From: Thermoplasmata archaeon
Lineage (GTDB): Archaea; Thermoplasmatota; Thermoplasmata; Halarchaeoplasmatales; Halarchaeoplasmataceae
Assembly: GCA_007129655.1 (NCBI GenBank)
Contig: SKVC01000083.1
Coordinates: 1 to 9,106, forward strand
Length of the DNA: 9,106 nt
Direction: 5' to 3'
The notes under the pieces were generated by a model that had not been told where the DNA came from, ran no database searches, and saw nothing but the letters and a program-made list of their open reading frames with translations. Shown in pieces: positions 1 through 4,553 of the stretch (the first letter of the stretch is position 1; each line of letters starts with the position of its first letter). Position numbers and translations under genes: made by a program.

Positions 1-314
1 AACCACCGAGAACAGAGATCAAATCACTCGTTCAGGAAGAACCGGACCGTGGTGATGAAACAGTTATCAAAGAACCCGAAGAGAAGAAGGAAACCAAGAA
101 AGAGGAAAAACCTGAAGAAGCTCCGAAGAAAAAAGAGGGAATTAAAGATAAAGGATGCCATTTCTGCGGAGATCCGACACAATACAAACACGATTGCGGC
201 GATTTATCTTTATGTCCTCAGTGTAAAGCCGATCATGCTACAGATATATGTCCGGAATGCAATGAACCCATCGCGGCGAGAAAGAAGAAAGCCGATGATG
301 ACATGATGTTGTAG
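1..314 (+). CDS. C-terminal part of a zinc-binding protein of unknown function (5' partial)
   Basis: The open frame begins at base 3 (5' end outside the window) and ends with TAG at 312-314, giving 103 residues. The first ~50 residues are a Glu/Lys/Pro-rich, probably disordered linker. The tail is a compact metal-binding module: CHFC (52-55), H63-D-C65, C71-PQ-C74, H78 and C83-PE-C86, followed by a basic patch (RKKK) and an acidic end. The paired CxxC knuckles suggest a zinc ribbon or treble-clef fold binding one or two zinc ions. The alternative frame starting at base 49 is open but encodes only a low-complexity Arg/Lys string, whereas this frame keeps regularly spaced Cys/His, so this is the coding frame. 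I do not recognise the family; the N-terminal domain that would define it is missing. It converges on the KH gene with two bases between the stops. Confidence 0.82.
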   Translation, partial: PPRTEIKSLVQEEPDRGDETVIKEPEEKKETKKEEKPEEAPKKKEGIKDKGCHFCGDPTQYKHDCGDLSLCPQCKADHATDICPECNEPIAARKKKADDDMML

Positions 315-316
315 TC

Positions 317-865
317 TCAGAAAAACCCTAGCTTGTCCCTCTTGATCTCCGGTCGCTTGCTTTCGAGATATGAATATACTGCTCCGTGTTCTGATCCTTC
401 TAATATCATCTGTACGGCTTTTCTAGCTACAGCCATCTCCGTCGGCGGTCCGATGATGCATACCGTATGACCATAAACTGCTATGAAAGATTCGCTTAGT
501 TCTTCTATCAACTGTCTTGTACGGCCTTCACGACCTATTACACGCCCTTTCATCCGTTTAACAGCTTTAGAGCTCCGTCCAACATAACTTTTGATATCGA
601 TTATTTCAAAATAATAGTCGTCGTTGAGTATTTTTAATGCCTTAACAGGGCTGAAGCCTCTTCCTATTGCCTTAATTACGTCGAGAACCTTCAATTCGAT
701 TAGTGGATCTTCAATTTTACTGGTATCGACCTCGATTTCACCGGTATTCGAATCTATATCCATTGTGCAGCCGGTTCTTTTCTCTATACGCTTTTTAGTG
801 GAACCCTTATCTCCAATGACAACTCCGATCCTGTCCTTTGGTATCCTTATGTTAGTCGTCTTCAT
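317..865 (-). CDS. KH-domain RNA-binding protein, archaeal Dim2/Pno1-like
   Basis: About 182 residues with two KH modules. The first has GVVIGDKG with the GxxG loop at residues 18-21; the second has KGRVIGREG with GxxG at 111-114, after the IGRGFSP segment (67-73) typical of archaeal homologues of eukaryotic Dim2/Pno1. In that family the protein binds the 3' region of pre-16S/18S rRNA and assists final maturation of the small ribosomal subunit with Nob1 and Rio kinases. The start was placed at the ATG at 865 because GGATGAG lies just upstream of it and homologues begin close to 'MKTTNIRIP'. An ATG at 874 would add three residues but has no ribosome binding site. The gene overlaps the 3' end of rio1 by 14 bases, implying translational coupling with a kinase of the same pathway. 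Family assignment is firm; the exact role is inferred from the family. Confidence 0.92.
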   Translation of the reverse strand: MKTTNIRIPKDRIGVVIGDKGSTKKRIEKRTGCTMDIDSNTGEIEVDTSKIEDPLIELKVLDVIKAIGRGFSPVKALKILNDDYYFEIIDIKSYVGRSSKAVKRMKGRVIGREGRTRQLIEELSESFIAVYGHTVCIIGPPTEMAVARKAVQMILEGSEHGAVYSYLESKRPEIKRDKLGFF

Positions 866-1613
866 ACATCTCATCCATACGTATCTTATCTATTATAAAT
901 TCCCTGGTAGTTTCCACACCATTCGAAGAGAAATATCTGACCATATTATCTACGTCCCTCTCGAATAGATCTTGCGCCAAGGGATGCGTCAAAGGTACTG
1001 ATTGGGAGACGTCTATCATGTATGGTTCGCCCTCGACCATCAATATATTGTATTCACTTAAGTCTCCATGTACTAATTTTACTTCCCGGATCAATGTGTA
1101 AAGATATTCTACCAATATATCGTGTATATTCTGCATCTCGTCCGTATCCAGCTTAAGATATTTCAACATAGGCGCTATATTTCCCTGGGACTCCAAGCAC
1201 TCCATCACGATTACATTTTTAGCAAATGTTATGGGCCTAGGCACCCTTAAACCGCCTTCATGCATACGTTTGAGATTAGAGAATTCTTTGCGTGTCCATG
1301 TGAAAATCAATTTACGACCTCTACCTACCTTTTTGAATCTGTAATCACCTTCAATATATTGTCTGTAATCACGGAATATAGATGTATTGACCCTCATTAT
1401 CTTGATCGCGACCGTATCTCCGCCGCGGGTTACACCGCGAAAGACCTTCGCTTCTTTACCGGTGGATATCGGGTAATCCATATACTCGAAAACGTCCTGG
1501 CTCATTAGACGATAAAGTACCTTTAAAGTACTCTCGTCAAATACTTCATCTATGGTCTTCCTACCCGGTATCTGTATCCGGTCGTCCTGGTCATCGTATG
1601 GTTTTTTGGACAT
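852..1613 (-). CDS. rio1: RIO1-type serine protein kinase/ATPase
   Basis: The 253 residues carry the full RIO1 set: an N-terminal helical lead, the ATP-binding loop STGKEAKVF (50-58), the conserved lysine K71 in AIKI, the catalytic loop VHGDLSEYN with D184 and N189, and the metal-binding loop IDVSQSV with D201. The STGKEA and DVSQSV versions of these loops distinguish RIO1 from RIO2. RIO proteins associate with the pre-small subunit and act mainly as ATPases in its late maturation, which suits the downstream KH/Dim2-like partner. The ATG at 1613 lacks a convincing ribosome binding site. A T-rich element (about 1641-1648, minus) lies ~30 bases upstream, so a leaderless transcript is possible, or the gene may be read through from the MazG-like gene 28 bases upstream. 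No catalytic residue is missing. Confidence 0.96.
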   Translation of the reverse strand: MSKKPYDDQDDRIQIPGRKTIDEVFDESTLKVLYRLMSQDVFEYMDYPISTGKEAKVFRGVTRGGDTVAIKIMRVNTSIFRDYRQYIEGDYRFKKVGRGRKLIFTWTRKEFSNLKRMHEGGLRVPRPITFAKNVIVMECLESQGNIAPMLKYLKLDTDEMQNIHDILVEYLYTLIREVKLVHGDLSEYNILMVEGEPYMIDVSQSVPLTHPLAQDLFERDVDNMVRYFSSNGVETTREFIIDKIRMDEMYEDD

Positions 1614-1641
1614 TTTAATGATCGAAGAGCCTAAGGGAAGG

Positions 1642-1950
1642 TTAAAAACGTTTCGTGGACCCGTTAACAGGATATTTTTGTTTGTTCTTTTCTAACTTAC
1701 TTAACACGGCCTTCCCCAGGTCTATATCTGCAACATCTGCCAGGGATAGTAGATATATCATCACGTCAGCCATCTCTTCCTCGAGTCTCTCTTTTTTATA
1801 TCCATCATCCCTCCATTGGAATAACTCTAGTAATTCTGCGGCTTCCAGAGTGATTGAAAGGCTTAGATCCTTTGGAGTGTGATACTTTTTCCAATCTCTT
1901 TCGTCTCGGAATTCGGCAACTTTGTTCTGTAATTCGTTTATACTATCCAT
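1642..1950 (-). CDS. MazG-like nucleotide pyrophosphohydrolase
   Basis: A small all-helical protein of 102 residues with the MazG/dCTPase signature: LEAAELLE with E36 and E39, and EEMADVMIYLL with E59 and D62. These acidic residues hold Mg2+ for hydrolysis of an NTP or dNTP to the NMP and pyrophosphate. The N-terminal FRDERDWKKYHTPKDLS and the FQW after the first acidic helix match the short single-domain DCTPP1/YpjD-like branch rather than the long tandem MazG. In that branch the usual role is cleaning the nucleotide pool; the substrate cannot be read from sequence. It lies upstream of rio1 and the KH gene on the same strand and may head that transcript. No ribosome binding site is visible, consistent with a leaderless mRNA. 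Confidence 0.9.
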   Translation of the reverse strand: MDSINELQNKVAEFRDERDWKKYHTPKDLSLSITLEAAELLELFQWRDDGYKKERLEEEMADVMIYLLSLADVADIDLGKAVLSKLEKNKQKYPVNGSTKRF

Positions 1951-1972
1951 GATAAATAGCTCATATTTTCTG

Positions 1973-1983
1973 TGATATATAGT
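1973..1983 (-). promoter_or_regulatory. TATA-box promoter of the MazG-like gene
   Basis: On the minus strand the A/T run CTATATATC is centred ~28 bases upstream of the ATG at 1950. Archaeal initiation occurs about 25 bases downstream of the box, so transcription would begin at or next to the start codon. This fits the absence of a Shine-Dalgarno sequence. Confidence 0.55.
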
Positions 1984-2042
1984 TGTATCTATACCAACGT
2001 AAAAATGGATAATGTGGTTGGTTAAATACGAGTACCGTTATT

Positions 2043-2324
2043 TTATTCTTTTCTCTTCATCAATATTTCGAATGAAGATACATTCGCGGTTCCCTCTTCG
2101 CCTGTTCTAGGGACCTGTTCGGTATCACTCTTCATTTCTACGATTTCCGCATCCTGTACAAATCTATTCTTGGTTATTTCAGCTACATCAACAGCCTTGC
2201 TTATAGCTCTGCCTCGTGCTTTGATGTAGACTTCGTTTGAACCGCTGTTGAATTGAGTAACAACGGCCATCACATAGTTCATGGTTTCTTTCTTGCCGAT
2301 ATACACTGTATTTTCTTCAGACAT
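2043..2324 (-). CDS. albA: Alba DNA/RNA-binding chromatin protein
   Basis: A 93-residue Alba-fold protein. Diagnostic parts are VYIGKKETMNYVMAVVTQF (8-25), with the paired nucleic-acid-binding lysines K11-K12, and IKARGRAISKAVDVAEI (34-50), with the basic RGR loop, then a C-terminal strand (VSSFEILMKRKE). Alba dimers coat double-stranded DNA and also bind RNA. K11 corresponds to the lysine whose acetylation lowers DNA affinity in Sulfolobus Alba; that such control operates here is only a possibility. Translation starts at the ATG at 2324, preceded by AGGAGG (2331-2336) at six bases, the strongest ribosome binding site in the window, fitting an abundant protein. It has its own promoter and is separated from the MazG-like gene by ~90 bases. 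Confidence 0.97.
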   Translation of the reverse strand: MSEENTVYIGKKETMNYVMAVVTQFNSGSNEVYIKARGRAISKAVDVAEITKNRFVQDAEIVEMKSDTEQVPRTGEEGTANVSSFEILMKRKE

Positions 2325-2330
2325 GCTTTT

Positions 2331-2382
2331 CCTCCTGTTTTATCTGTAGTAACGAGAATAGGGAATTTGATGTATTTAACAC
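2331..2382 (-). promoter_or_regulatory. Alba promoter (TATA) and strong ribosome binding site
   Basis: On the minus strand the box GTTAAATAC lies at about 2372-2380, preceded by the purine-rich CCAAAG that could serve as BRE. Initiation ~25 bases downstream would leave a short leader of ~25-30 bases containing AGGAGG at 2331-2336, six bases from the ATG. Unlike the MazG-like gene, this transcript is clearly leadered. Confidence 0.6.
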
Positions 2383-2432
2383 TTTGGTCTGGTGCCCTAT
2401 AATTCGATTTAAGAGTTAAATAGTATTCCAGC

Positions 2433-2553
2433 AAACGGACTTTTCGGAAAGCTACGCTTTCCAAATGCCCGTTTAAAATCAAAGATTTATAAACGGACCA
2501 ACCAAAAATCATAACGGATTTTTCGTAGTCCGTTTTAAAAATGAAAACGGACT
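2433..2553. repeat. Cluster of hairpin-forming AAACGGAC-type inverted repeats
   Basis: This stretch has no credible reading frame but is rich in dyads. A nested hairpin joins AAACGG (2433-2438) to CCGTTT (2469-2474), enclosing GGAAAGC-tac-GCTTTCC (2446-2462), a perfect 7-bp stem. A second dyad is AACGGA (2513-2518) with TCCGTT (2529-2534). A third is AGTCCGTTTT (2527-2536) with AAAACGGACT (2544-2553), a perfect 10-bp stem with a 7-base loop; it competes with the second. CGGAC recurs at 2436, 2494 and 2548 and continues at 2612 and 2676 into the tandem repeats and tRNA end. TTTATAAA at 2487-2494 could be a TATA box in either orientation. The function is unknown: processing sites, a small RNA, or remains of a mobile element are all possible. 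Confidence 0.6.
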
Positions 2554-2675
2554 CGTCGGGATCTTCGTGAACACTTTTACGAAAATAAGGCGAGGAAGCG
2601 AACAACGTGAGCGGACTGGTCGGGATCTTCGTGAACACTTTTACGAAGATAAGGCGAGGAAGCGAACAACGTGAG
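2548..2675. repeat. Two 64-bp tandem direct repeats carrying the tRNA-Arg 3' end
   Basis: Bases 2548-2611 and 2612-2675 are direct copies of a 64-bp unit differing at only two positions (C/G at the seventh base and A/G in the middle). A third, partial copy of the first ~20 bases begins at 2676 and is the 3' end of the tRNA-Arg gene. Read on the minus strand, each unit ends in CCCGAC-(C/G)-AGTCCG, matching the tRNA's CCCGGCGAGTCCG (3' half of the T-stem, acceptor strand and discriminator). Each unit therefore looks like a tRNA 3' end joined to a constant ~44-bp spacer. The spacer contains an imperfect dyad (cttcgt ... acgaag). There are no variable spacers, so this is not a CRISPR array. Confidence 0.9.
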
Positions 2676-2689
2676 CGGACTCGCCGGGA

Positions 2690-2721
2690 ATTTCGTTCAT
2701 ATTGGGTAGGCCAATATGATT
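2690..2721 (-). other. Predicted tRNA intron 2 (32 nt, T-loop, position 59/60)
   Basis: This is a near-perfect bulge-helix-bulge. Exon helix CCGGG/CCCGG; central 4-bp helix TTCG (exon) with CGAA (intron end); bulge AAA on the 5' side and ATT on the 3' side; then the intron helix TCATATTGG with CCAATATGA around the loop CCTAC. An extra A lies on each side next to the intron helix. Cutting after the second base of each bulge gives exactly the canonical T-loop TTCGAAT and the 5-bp T-stem. Archaeal introns usually lie at 37/38 in the anticodon loop; 59/60 is a non-canonical site. Confidence 0.82.
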
Positions 2722-2764
2722 TTCGAACCCGGGTTTAGGGCTCCGGAAGCCCCAATGATATCCA

Positions 2765-2795
2765 TTGTAGCCCACCCACGTATAGTGGAATGAGT
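2765..2795 (-). other. Predicted tRNA intron 1 (31 nt, D-loop)
   Basis: On the minus strand the exon bases GTAG pair with CTAC near the intron's 3' end, forming a 4-bp helix. It is flanked by 3-base bulges CTA (5' side) and AAT (3' side), the layout cut by archaeal tRNA endonuclease EndA. The intron itself folds into a stem, CTCA(T)TCCAC with GTGGGTGGG, nine pairs with one bulge and a 5-base loop. Cutting after the second base of each bulge joins AGCT to TGGATA and restores a normal D-loop. The outer exon helix is weak, so the motif is a relaxed HBh' type and the boundaries could shift by a base or two. Confidence 0.72.
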
Positions 2796-2814
2796 AGCTA
2801 CATTACGAGCCCAT

Positions 2815-2821
2815 AAAAAAA
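2815..2821 (-). terminator. Possible oligo-T termination signal after rps27ae
   Basis: Seven T residues on the minus strand directly follow the rps27ae TAA and precede the tRNA by two bases. Archaeal RNA polymerase terminates at oligo-T without needing a hairpin, so part of the operon transcript may end here. Readthrough would be needed to make the tRNA from the same transcript. Confidence 0.35.
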
Positions 2822-2971
2822 TTATTTTTTGAACTCAGTGTATCCGCACTTACCACAAGCTACTCGATCTTTGTGGACAGCTAGAAAGACGCCGTCGCCG
2901 CACTTAGGGCAGTTTCGTCTCTTCCTGTCGATTTTGCCGTCCTTTATTTCGTAGAGTTCTCTTTTATCCAT
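2822..2971 (-). CDS. rps27ae: Small ribosomal subunit protein eS31 (S27ae)
   Basis: A 49-residue protein starting MDKRELYEIKDGKIDRKRR and ending in GYTEFKK, with one zinc ribbon: C21-PK-C24 and C39-GK-C42. This is the usual length and pattern of archaeal eS31, which lacks the ubiquitin domain fused to it in eukaryotes. It sits in the small subunit near the decoding region. GGTGA (minus, 2978-2982) lies six bases before the ATG and overlaps the end of rps24e; the two genes are separated by two bases, so translation is probably coupled. It is the last protein gene of the hppA-rpo7 run; an oligo-T tract and the tRNA-Arg gene follow at once. Confidence 0.95.
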   Translation of the reverse strand: MDKRELYEIKDGKIDRKRRNCPKCGDGVFLAVHKDRVACGKCGYTEFKK

Positions 2972-2973
2972 AT

Positions 2974-3264
2974 TTATTCACCTATGAGCCCATTCCTTTT
3001 GAGGATGTGTTTACGTTCATATTCTAAAACATCTTCTTTATTGTTATATAGTTTAGCGAAAACTTTAACCTCGTTCTTACCGAACTCTGTTTTTATACTG
3101 TCAACTATCACCTGGCCTTTATTGAATCCGGTAAGTTCGGCCACCTTTTCCCTAACAGTCTTCCGGGTAGGTGTAGACTCCCCGGTATGGACAAGCCTTA
3201 AGGTGAGTTCGCGCCTGTTGAGCAGTTTGTTTTCCTTTTCGCTTTCGATTTCGATTTCAGCCAT
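2974..3264 (-). CDS. rps24e: Small ribosomal subunit protein eS24
   Basis: From the chosen start the protein has 96 residues with the eS24 features: an N-terminal strand (AEIEIESEKENKLLNRREL), the HTGESTPTRKTVREKVAEL segment, FNKGQVIVDSIKTEFG, and a C-terminal LYNNKEDVLEYERKHILKRNG. I took the ATG at 3264 because GGTGA sits five bases ahead of it, as in rps27ae and rpo7. The in-frame ATG at 3276 adds four residues (MVNT) and has no such site. The length is normal for archaeal eS24. The gene lies 13 bases after the dephospho-CoA kinase gene, an archaeal arrangement often seen with Spt4 and Rpo7. Confidence 0.95.
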   Translation of the reverse strand: MAEIEIESEKENKLLNRRELTLRLVHTGESTPTRKTVREKVAELTGFNKGQVIVDSIKTEFGKNEVKVFAKLYNNKEDVLEYERKHILKRNGLIGE

Positions 3265-3277
3265 TGTATTCACCATA

Positions 3278-3790
3278 TCATACTTCTATCATTTTCTCGA
3301 TTACTTTCCAACATACTTCTTTTTTTACGTCGTCTACTACGTTTACGACCATGCCTTTAGATGGTATCCCGTATATTACTGTTCCCCCATTCGGACATAA
3401 TATAATGGAGGGAATAGATAGTAGATCTTCTTCTCCATCTACATCTATAAGAATCGGCTCGGGTTCATTTATCGCCGCTTCGATTGCGTTCCAGACTTCC
3501 TTGGATATAATACCCATGGGATTGACCAACTCCACGATCTTAAATGGATAATCCTGTGTAGAGTCGTATATTCCACGTCTTGTTTTACCATCCACCATGG
3601 CAACATCGGGTATCAAATCCTGTTTAACCAACGTGTCGGTAACTACGTCACCTACAGAAATTATAGGTCTGTTATCGTGATATTTGGATGGTAGTTCTCC
3701 TTCGACAACCGTTCCCAAAGTAACCCGTAGATTGTTTCTCATATCTTCGGGTAATTTTAGACTCTTTGTTGGGAATTTACTGAGTGACAT
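3278..3790 (-). CDS. GTP-dependent dephospho-CoA kinase (DUF359 family)
   Basis: A 170-residue protein of the former DUF359 family, in which the Thermococcus member was shown to phosphorylate dephospho-CoA with GTP, the last step of CoA synthesis in many archaea; it is unrelated to bacterial CoaE. The family motifs are present: ISVGDVVTDTL (44-54), PDVAMVDGKTRR (61-72), and the acidic IDVDGEEDLLSIP segment (from about 115), then CPNGGTVIYGIPSKGMVVV-like strands. The conserved acidic residues expected for metal or nucleotide binding are kept. The gene starts six bases after spt4 and is followed closely by rps24e. This coupling of a CoA enzyme to transcription and ribosome genes is common in Euryarchaeota and gave the original hint for the family. 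Its ribosome binding site is weak, suggesting coupled translation. Confidence 0.92.
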   Translation of the reverse strand: MSLSKFPTKSLKLPEDMRNNLRVTLGTVVEGELPSKYHDNRPIISVGDVVTDTLVKQDLIPDVAMVDGKTRRGIYDSTQDYPFKIVELVNPMGIISKEVWNAIEAAINEPEPILIDVDGEEDLLSIPSIILCPNGGTVIYGIPSKGMVVNVVDDVKKEVCWKVIEKMIEV

Positions 3791-3796
3791 AAGGAT

Positions 3797-3988
3797 TTAT
3801 TCCCTTACCTTCAAGGCGAATTTACCGTTTGCGTGTATCCCCATTTTTCTTGCGATATCCGAATGCTCGTGCTCTAATATGATTAAATATCCCTGCCATT
3901 CTCTTGCAACTTCTCCGCCGCACATGGGGCAGGTATTTTCTTCCGTCAATGTGTAACAATCCTTACACGCTTTCAATCTTTTAACCAT
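3797..3988 (-). CDS. spt4: Transcription elongation factor Spt4 (RpoE'')
   Basis: A 63-residue zinc protein: C8-KD-C11 and C20-PM-C23 bind zinc, followed by the Spt4 core REWQGYLIILEHEHSDIARKMG. Spt4 pairs with Spt5 (NusG homologue) on the RNA polymerase clamp and increases processivity. Length and motif order are standard. The ATG directly abuts the TAG of rpo7 with no gap, so the two are almost certainly translated from one transcript, the usual archaeal rpo7-spt4 pair. The C-terminal NGKFALKVRE matches the family. Confidence 0.96.
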   Translation of the reverse strand: MVKRLKACKDCYTLTEENTCPMCGGEVAREWQGYLIILEHEHSDIARKMGIHANGKFALKVRE

Positions 3989-4540
3989 CTAAGACGCCTC
4001 CGTATCTTCCTCTATCCATTCAAGCTTACCGAGTCCCTGCTGCCTCATGGTTAGCCCGATCTTGCTCTCTCTGGGGCTACGCTGATTTACACTTACGGTT
4101 ACTATTCGGGCACGTACTTTGTCGTTAAGACCCAGTTCTCTTTTGGAATCTTTTCCTCTTAAACGCTGATTTCCCAGGTTGATGTCTACCTTATCGTTCA
4201 TTATCTGACTTATGTGTAACAAACCATCCAAAGGTCCGAATCTGATGAATGCACCGAACTTGAGGACTTCACAAACGTATCCGAATATGAATTCGTGTTC
4301 TTCGAGGACATATATCAGTGCATCGTAAACTATCTTCTGGAATACGCCACCGTCTCCGTGTACTACCTTACCGTCGCCTACGCGTTCGATATCGGTAGCC
4401 ATGATGATTAATTTATTCTTTCCGTCGATGGTACCTTCCAGCGTTAGCTGTGTGATCTCACTGGTCACGTCATCTATATCTTCGGATAATCTGTCAGGTG
4501 GTATCCGTATCGTGTCTTCCTTTTTTTCCATTATGTACAT
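3989..4540 (-). CDS. rpo7: DNA-directed RNA polymerase subunit Rpo7 (RpoE')
   Basis: A 183-residue stalk subunit of archaeal RNA polymerase, equivalent to eukaryotic Rpb7. The N-terminal half has DTIRIPPDRL (9-18) and VVHGDGGVFQKIVYDALIY (59-77). The C-terminal half is an S1/OB domain with FGAFIRFGPLDGLLHISQI (95-113) and the characteristic ending PRESKIGLTMRQQGLGKLEW. Rpo7 forms the stalk with Rpo4, binds the emerging RNA and aids open-complex formation and termination. The ATG at 4540 is preceded by GGTGA at six bases, a clear start. hppA ends 13 bases upstream and spt4 abuts downstream. Confidence 0.97.
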   Translation of the reverse strand: MYIMEKKEDTIRIPPDRLSEDIDDVTSEITQLTLEGTIDGKNKLIIMATDIERVGDGKVVHGDGGVFQKIVYDALIYVLEEHEFIFGYVCEVLKFGAFIRFGPLDGLLHISQIMNDKVDINLGNQRLRGKDSKRELGLNDKVRARIVTVSVNQRSPRESKIGLTMRQQGLGKLEWIEEDTEAS

Positions 4541-4553
4541 TTAATTTCACCTG

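Larger units (their letters stand above)
2676..2812 (-). tRNA. tRNA-Arg (anticodon CCG) with two predicted non-canonical introns
   Basis: The anticodon arm GGGGC-TTCCGGA-GCCCT is intact; the anticodon CCG (2744-2746) reads CGG. A complete cloverleaf appears only after removing two segments. The acceptor stem is GGGCTCG (2806-2812) with CGAGTCC (2677-2683), seven pairs including one G-U, with discriminator G at 2676. The T-stem is CCGGG with CCCGG, five perfect pairs. The spliced T-loop is TTCGAAT and the spliced D-loop is AGCTTGGATA, keeping A14, G18-G19 and A21. Mature length is 74 bases; CCA is not encoded. Exons are 2796-2812, 2722-2764 and 2676-2689. The D-stem is weak: three A-U/G-C pairs plus a U13-U22 mismatch, and A rather than G at position 10. 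The gene starts nine bases after the rps27ae stop. Alternatively it could be a decaying gene, but the distant acceptor and T-stem halves pair perfectly, which argues against that. Confidence 0.88.

Noticed and set aside
49..306. Open frame of 85 codons, Arg/Lys-rich
   Set aside because: It is a shifted frame of the zinc-module protein that occupies 3-314; its product is a low-complexity basic string, while the other frame keeps spaced CxxC motifs.
2020..2030. Antisense promoter (GTTAAATACG on the plus strand) reading into Alba
   Set aside because: It is one short A/T motif without a supporting upstream element or a downstream gene; chance is likely at this base composition.
2279..2638. Minus-strand frame of 119 codons across the hairpin and repeat region
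   Set aside because: It runs through the tandem repeats and inverted repeats, overlaps the start of Alba, has no ribosome binding site and resembles no family; it is open by chance.
2548..2675. CRISPR array
   Set aside because: The two 64-bp units are contiguous direct copies with no variable spacers, and no cas genes are present.
2548..2675. Additional tRNA genes or split-tRNA 3' halves in the repeats
   Set aside because: Each unit has only the last ~20 bases of a tRNA, without a T-loop, 5' T-stem strand or anticodon arm.
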